NCBI GenBank assembly: GCA_019828595.1
Contig: JAHQRK010000020.1
Coordinates: 1-64,000, forward strand
Direction of reading: 5' to 3'
Length of the DNA: 64,000 nt
DNA from: Aphanomyces cochlioides
Taxonomy: Eukaryota > Oomycota > Saprolegniomycetes > Saprolegniales > Verrucalvaceae
The notes under the pieces are model-generated. The model did no database searches and was not told the DNA's origin. It worked only from the letters and a program-made list of their open reading frames with translations. A program made the translations under genes and the position numbers. Numbering within the stretch: position 1 is the stretch's first letter; every line of letters begins with the position of its first letter. Positions 58,535 through 64,000 of the stretch are shown here, one piece after another.

Positions 58535-61500
58535 ATGTGGGGAAGATACGGCGTCGGATCGGCGTTGGCGGTCATGTCGGCAATCGCTGACGCTGCAACG
58601 TACTCGACGACGAGTACTTGCCCTAACATCTTTTACGACGCTGCAAGTGTGATACTGCGTAGTCCATTCCTTCTCTCGACGGATCCGGCTATCAACTTTC
58701 AATGGTGCGTTTTTCAATGTGTACTTTCTGACATCGATCTTTTAGTCATTCGTGTATTGCCAATCTCGCAGCTAAGCAAGCTGTCTCTCCACTATGCTAC
58801 ATTATTGGAATGGATGGATACGATCCGCAGTATAAACTTGAACAGGACTGCAATTGTCTCTCTCTTGGCCTAACGGAAGCCTGTGCCCCGGTTTGTCTGC
58901 CCAACCCCCTGTGCACCAAAGCTTCTGCTAGTTCGGCATGCTCTGCATGTGTTGCCAAAAATGCACCTGCTGCCTGCAATCGAGATGAATGGAACCTATC
59001 TTGTTACGAGACCTGTCAGCAACCCGCGTGTATTACTGAGTGTAGTCCATCTGCGCAATGTCATCCTGCTGATGCAATCTGTGCCAAATGTGTTCAAGCC
59101 CAGTCGTCGACATGTGATACGAGCATTGTAACATTTGGGCGTCAATGGAGCGCCAGTTGCACGGCAGGCTGCTACTCCTCGAAGTGCAAATCCGATTGCA
59201 ATCGTACCTGTGGTGATGGCATCAAGACTGCCGACGAGCAGTGTGACGATGGCAATACCTCTAACGGTGATGGCTGCTCTGCATCTTGTCAAATTGAATC
59301 GTCGTACGTATGCACGACTGCTGACCACGCCTTGAGTCAGTGCCATTTGACATCATGTGGTGATGGACGTCTCGAAGGGACCGAAGCCTGCGATGATGGC
59401 AACACTGCCAATGGAGACGGTTGCAACAATAGCTGCCAAATTGAGCGCGGTGCAACCTGCACTACGCCCACTTCAACCAAACCTTCTGTATGCAAAGCAA
59501 CCTGCGGTGATGGCGTTATGGCTGTTGGGCTAGAAGCTTGCGATGATGGCAACTCTGCTAATGGCGATGGCTGTAGCTCTACATGCCGGATCGAAAATGG
59601 ATACACCTGCACCACAAATACAACCAAATCGACGTGCAACACCTCCTGTGGAGATGGAATTGTTGCTGGAAGTGAACAGTGTGATGATGGCAATGTTGCC
59701 TCATTTGATGGCTGCAGTGCAACGTGTACGACTGAACCGGGCTATACATGCTCGGCCAACGAGAACGGGCTTTCCCAGTGCAAAGCGACATGTGGCGATG
59801 GTATCATTACCTACCCTGTCGAGGCGTGTGATGATGGCAATCGCGTTGCGGGTGACGGTTGCTCATTTGCATGCCAGGTTGAAAAGGGCTTTACTTGCAG
59901 TGCTTCCAATACCAATGCAAAATCTACTTGCACTTCCATCTGTGGCGATGCCATTATTGCTGGCGCTGAGACTTGCGACGATGGCAACAAACTGGACAAT
60001 GATGGATGCTCTGCCTCCTGCGCAGTTGAAACTGGTTGGCAATGTGCTAAGAATGCTATGAAATCCATTTGCGAACCAATTTGCGGCGATGGCCTCGTGA
60101 AAGGTTGGGAACAATGCGACGATACTACTCGAAACTGTGTCAACTGCACTAAATATGCGGTGCCACCACCTCGGTAAGGCACTCTATACTTCGCACTTTC
60201 ATGACTTTGTGTAGATGCGGTGATGGATACACTGATACTGGGGAAACTTGTGACGATGGTAACGCTGTGAGTGGTGACGGATGCAGCAGCAGTTGCCAGG
60301 TCGAATCTGGCTATGTTTGCCAAGACCGCGTATGCCACAGTGTGTGTGGCAATGGTATCAAGACGTCAGACGAAGGATGCGACGATGGCAATACTGCAAA
60401 TGGTGATGGATGTAGTGCAACTTGCCGAGTAGAGCCGGCGTACTCGTGCAGTGTCGCTTCGAGTGGATTGAGTACTTGCGGTCCGATTTGCGGCGATGGA
60501 AAGATTCTCACGCCTGAAACTTGTGACGATGGTAATACTGCAAATGGAGATGGTTGTAGCTCCACTTGCCGAGTCGAGTCTGGTTTTTCGTGCAAAGCAC
60601 TCTCCACTGGAGTTTCTTCGTGTCAACCAATTTGTGGCGATGGGTGCTCGCAATTTGTCTATTTTCACCTGACCACAGTGTTCTAGGCTTGTTGCTGGAG
60701 CTGAAGCTTGCGATGACAGCAACACGAAATCTGGTGATGGATGCAGCTCCACTTGTCAAGTCGAGCCCGGTTATAAATGCCCTGGAAGTGGAGGCATCTG
60801 TACGACTGTTTGTGGCGACGGTGTTCGCACAGCTAATGAAGCATGTGACGATGGGAATACTGCTTCAAAAGATGGATGCAGTTCTTCATGCACGATCGAA
60901 ACGGGATGGAATTGCAATGCAGCGATCGGCAAAACAACCTCATGTATCCGTGTACCTACTTGCGGTGACGGCTATGTCTCTCCTGGAGAATTTTGCGACG
61001 ACGGCAATAACAACAGTGGAGACGGATGCAGCAGTCGCTGCATCACTGAAGCACTTTATACATGTGCGCAAGACAGCCCAACCTCTCCAAGCGTTTGCGT
61101 CAAGAGCAATTGTCAGAATGTACGAAAGGATTGGTACCAGATGACATCCTCTGAAAAGAGCACGTTCCAATCGTGCATGAGTCAGCTCTTCCAAACCAGT
61201 TTCTATCAGAAGATGACGGGCATCCATGTCTTCAATGACAATGACCAATATGCCCATCACACGAATGGCTTCGTGAGCTGGCATCGCAAGTGGCTCCTCA
61301 TGGTGCAAAACATGCTCCGTGCCATGGGTGGTGCCTGCTCCTGTATTAACTTGCCATACTGGGATTGGACAGAAGATGCTGTTGCGATGCAGTCTTCAGG
61401 CTGCTCCTCTCGTACTCAATGCAGCGGTAAGAAAATTCTTGTTTCCCAGGCGCGAGTTAAATCCATGTCGATAGGTGTCTTGCGTGACTGGGGCGGTGGT

Positions 61501-62888
61501 GGCACTACAAATTCGAAGTACGCCACGGTTCCTATCTACAAAAATCCCGTCTCTGGCGTGGCTTCTGGTTCAGCTTCTGGCTATTGTGTGCTCAACGACA
61601 TTACAAAGACCTGGCGAGCAGGCATGGAAATCCACAGATTCAAAACTGCTTACGACCCAACATGCCCCATTATTCGGCGCGGTTGGAACGACTTCGTAAG
61701 TCGTCGCTGTCATACAGAGATGCTCAAACTCCTATAGAACGATGCCAATGGCCAGTATGCGACACCTCTTGCTTCATCATCCTTCCTTAATCTCGCGTCA
61801 TCCCTTGCCAACGCTCAGACTTTTGCAGACTTCATTCAAGTCGCATTAGGTGACATTCACGTTCTTCCCCACGATCGATCTGGTGGTTTCATGACGACTT
61901 TCATCAGTCCTGCTGACCCTATCTTCCTCCTACACCATGTACGCATTTTCCCCACGCTATTCCAAAATTGATCTTGTCATAGACAAACATTGACCGCGTC
62001 TATGCTCTTTGGGAAGCTTGCCATGGATGCACGAACCCAAGTCGAGCTACACGAACGAGAGAAGGCAAGTGCTACTCGGGAACGGGCCAAAGCGATGGCA
62101 TTTCGGATACCATGGTCTTCCAGTGCTTCGATCCTGTTGGAAACGGACAGTATCAGCAGACTGCCATCGAGTCATCGTCAGATTTGGCTGAATTTGTACC
62201 AAGGTCCCTAAATACTCCTGGTGATGTTATGGATACAACGAGCCTCGGTGACTACGCGTACACTTACAGCACAGATGACTTCGACACCAAGTTGTTCAGC
62301 TTGAGTGGATGTGTCAAGTCAAGACCCGCAATGTTTATGGCGTACCATGTCCACGGATTGGCATTGTTGGACGACTCGGATGTCAACACCCTAGACGATG
62401 ACAACGTGACGTACTCGTTGAAGATTGCACAAGAGTACCTCGAATGGGTTGACACGCTCTTGAACAACGTGAACCAAGTTGTCTCTCAACTCCAGGTTTC
62501 AAACGTGTTCGCTATCCCCTACTTGTCCAAGCTACAAAGCGCTGAAGCCTATGCCAGTGATATTTTGGCCACGTGCGAATGCATGCACATGAACCAATTG
62601 CTCATTGCTCGCGACGGAGCAAACCACCTCACTCCATCGTTCTTGGATGTCTCACCTGCTTCCAAACGCGCGTGGAACAATTCTTTTCCTATTCGAAGCT
62701 GCTTCCATCGTCTTTTGGATGATACTGAGAAGGACAAACTCCTACGTCAATATTGCGAAGTCGTGCTTTCGCCAGACTTTGAAGCCGAGCTTGAAAACCT
62801 CCTCAATGATCTTGTCGGTCTCTTCTCTCAAAACTCCGCTGTATCGTCTACCATCTCTCAAATTTGGGAGTACTTCACCAAGTCGTAA
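58535..62888 (+). CDS. Secreted protein with 13 Myxococcus-type Cys-rich (DUF4215) repeats and a tyrosinase domain
   Basis: Exons 58535-58704, 58746-60173, 60215-60643, 60687-61426, 61475-61695, 61738-61938 and 61983-62888 give 1364 aa. Residues 1-21 form a signal peptide. Residues 22-210 are Cys-rich. From 212 to about 815 run 13 repeats of the type CGDG-x-E-CDDGN-x-GDGCS-x-C (DUF4215); the seventh (CGDGLVKGWEQCDD) is degenerate, lacking GDGC. The tyrosinase domain is about 828-1150. CuA ligands are likely His855, His866 or 867 and His875 (QYAHHTNGFVSWHRKW). CuB ligands are His1037 and His1041 (GDIHVLPHD) and His1062/1063 in FLLHHTNIDRVYALWE. All six copper positions seem filled, so oxidation of phenols or tyrosyl residues outside the cell or in the wall is likely. 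The C-terminal 300 aa are not recognised. The 48-nt intron at 61427-61474 is in frame; its GTAAG donor supports splicing. Confidence 0.9.
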
Positions 62889-62918
62889 ATGTTTCAATGA
62901 AATGTGTATTTCAATTTG

Positions 62919-63320
62919 CTACACTCGCAAGTCTATAAGCATTTGATTGTCCTCATGTGGTTCAGACGTGGGTTGGACTGACTTGGAATTGTTGGAGGCT
63001 TTTGTCGCGTCGCTGGGCGTATCCATCGAGCCGAGATAGTCGAGATAGCCATCAATGTAGGCGATCAAGTCATCCTTGACTTCAGTGTCTCCTTGATTGT
63101 TGTCAACCCTGGGCTGAACATGCGCTTCAACCATTGTGACAGGGTACTGCTTCTCAAGTTTGGATGCACTTGCGATGACGTTCAAGCTCACGGGAATAAC
63201 AGCAGCCTCGCAAAGCTCGTCGTTATGTGGTGCGTGCTTGATTGTGCGAGGGCTAGAGAGCGTGGACCATCCAAAGAGCCATCGCCAGAGCGATACGAGG
63301 ATGAACCATATCGACTCCAT
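62919..63320 (-). CDS. Hypothetical 133-aa protein with a hydrophobic N-terminus
   Basis: A single minus-strand frame starts MESIWFILVSLWRWLFGWST, a likely signal anchor, and continues into a polar, acidic tail (EVKDDLIAYIDGYLDYLGSM, SNNSKSVQPTSEPHEDNQ). It is convergent with the tyrosinase gene, 30 bp from its stop. Upstream exons on the minus strand are possible, because the region to about 63640 also reads coding-like. No family was recognised and no conserved domain is visible. Confidence 0.5.
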   Translation of the reverse strand: MESIWFILVSLWRWLFGWSTLSSPRTIKHAPHNDELCEAAVIPVSLNVIASASKLEKQYPVTMVEAHVQPRVDNNQGDTEVKDDLIAYIDGYLDYLGSMDTPSDATKASNNSKSVQPTSEPHEDNQMLIDLRV

Positions 63321-63906
63321 GCAGAATTTGCGTCGATGCTATATTTGGACGCGAACGTCTCATGCGGCATGGCTGCTTCAAAAATGGCGTGGGGTGAGGT
63401 CTGAATTGAGATTCATTTCCGGCTTAGCAAATGAATCTCCAAGGAACTGGGAGAATACCACATACTTGGTGATCTCGCCACGGTATGCGGCGAGTGCGGT
63501 ACGCAGTGGTCAGGACATTTGAGTCCACAGAAGAAGCCACAGGTCATCGACTTCATTTTCTTCAGGGGAAGTCTGTCATCGGGTTGTCAATAGAGATTCC
63601 CATCTTCTTCCAGTATCTTCTTCAACATCCTTGAAGCATATCAATGAAAAGCTCAAGCAATGCAATAGCAATACTATCACCATTTCAAATTGAACTTTTT
63701 TATATGGGAGAACACGTTTTGCACCCTTTTAATGTGATAGAGGCAATATACAATACTATTGCAAGTATCTTTCGCCACTTCTCAGTCACTGGGAAACCTC
63801 CTTCGTCAATGATCATTTCACTTGTTTAAAGTATACTGTACTTGTGTCTTAGACAAGTCAGCGCCAGATTCTTTCACACTTCAATTTGCCTTGTCTTGAC
63901 AACATC
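63321..63906. other. Region with possible broken minus-strand coding sequence, then intergenic
   Basis: Between about 63640 and 63400 the minus strand reads coding-like stretches (SPEENEVDDLWLLLWTQM, then after an in-frame TGA LRTALAAYRGEITKYVVFSQ) that stop before the 133-aa frame. They may be upstream exons of that gene or a decayed gene. From 63640 to 63906 I see nothing beyond AT-rich intergenic sequence; this would contain the promoter of the gene starting at 63907. Confidence 0.3.
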
Positions 63907-64000
63907 ATGGCCTCTGCTATCGCGACGATCCACCAAGTCCTCCTCGCCATTCTTGGCCTCCTTTCCACCATTGCGGCCATCTACGCCCTTGCCGCCGACA
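63907..64000 (+). CDS. 5' end of a membrane or secreted protein gene, cut by the window edge
   Basis: ATG at 63907 in a good context (ATCATGG) opens a frame of 31 codons to the window end. It begins MASAIATIHQVLLAILGLLS and continues with Ala-rich hydrophobic sequence, so a transmembrane segment or signal anchor is likely. The local sequence turns GC-rich, as in the coding exons here. The family cannot be told from so short a piece. Confidence 0.55.
   Translation, partial: MASAIATIHQVLLAILGLLSTIAAIYALAAD

Noticed and set aside
59337..60752. Several minus-strand frames of 80-175 aa opposite the Cys-rich repeats
   Set aside because: They mirror the periodic composition of the repeat-coding exons (HPSSHASS-type repeats) and have no independent support.

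Overview
The window is eukaryotic nuclear DNA and looks like a saprolegnian-type oomycete (inference). The evidence is intron-dense genes whose introns are nearly all 38-52 nt, a Crypton-type tyrosine recombinase relic of the kind common in oomycetes, a TPGS2-like tubulin polyglutamylase subunit (suggesting a flagellated organism), a PEX19 ending in a CaaX box, and a secreted protein joining Myxococcus-type cysteine-rich repeats to a tyrosinase domain. The species cannot be fixed from the sequence alone.

Region 1 (1-45836) is one head-to-tail tandem array of a unit of about 1.31-1.32 kb. It holds 35 copies of a tRNA-Asp(GTC) gene, all on the minus strand, each followed within a few bases by a T-run suited to Pol III termination. 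The array begins before the window. Units are nearly identical but carry a small set of recurring markers: an (AC)n length, a 5-bp GATAC indel and a few SNPs. These show a mosaic of subfamilies and blocks of recent amplification. No second gene was recognised in the unit, only short hydrophobic reading frames that may be decayed coding sequence.

Region 2 (45837-about 47000, minus strand) is a frameshifted and stop-broken Crypton-type tyrosine recombinase. Its 3' coding end is cut off exactly where the tRNA array begins, so the array edge lies inside a mobile-element gene.

Region 3 (47188-64000) is compact unique sequence. In order it holds PEX19 (+), a TPGS2-like gene (+), a BRCT-BRCT-BAH protein of 53BP1-like layout (-), a TPR protein (+), a four-TM ankyrin protein with two C-terminal TIR domains (+), a secreted cysteine-repeat/tyrosinase protein (+), a small hypothetical gene (-) and the 5' end of another gene (+). 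The TPGS2-like and BRCT-BAH genes converge and overlap through their stop codons; the BRCT-BAH and TPR genes diverge from a short shared promoter region. CCAAT/ATTGG boxes lie about 45-55 bp upstream of three of the predicted start codons.

All exon models were read by eye from GT-AG (one GC-AG) junctions, frame continuity and family resemblance. They keep frame from start to stop, but no transcript evidence was available. The most unusual items are the tRNA-Asp mega-array and its junction with the Crypton relic, the 4TM-ANK-TIR-TIR protein (first TIR keeps the catalytic-position Glu, second has Gln), and the BRCT-BRCT-BAH protein.
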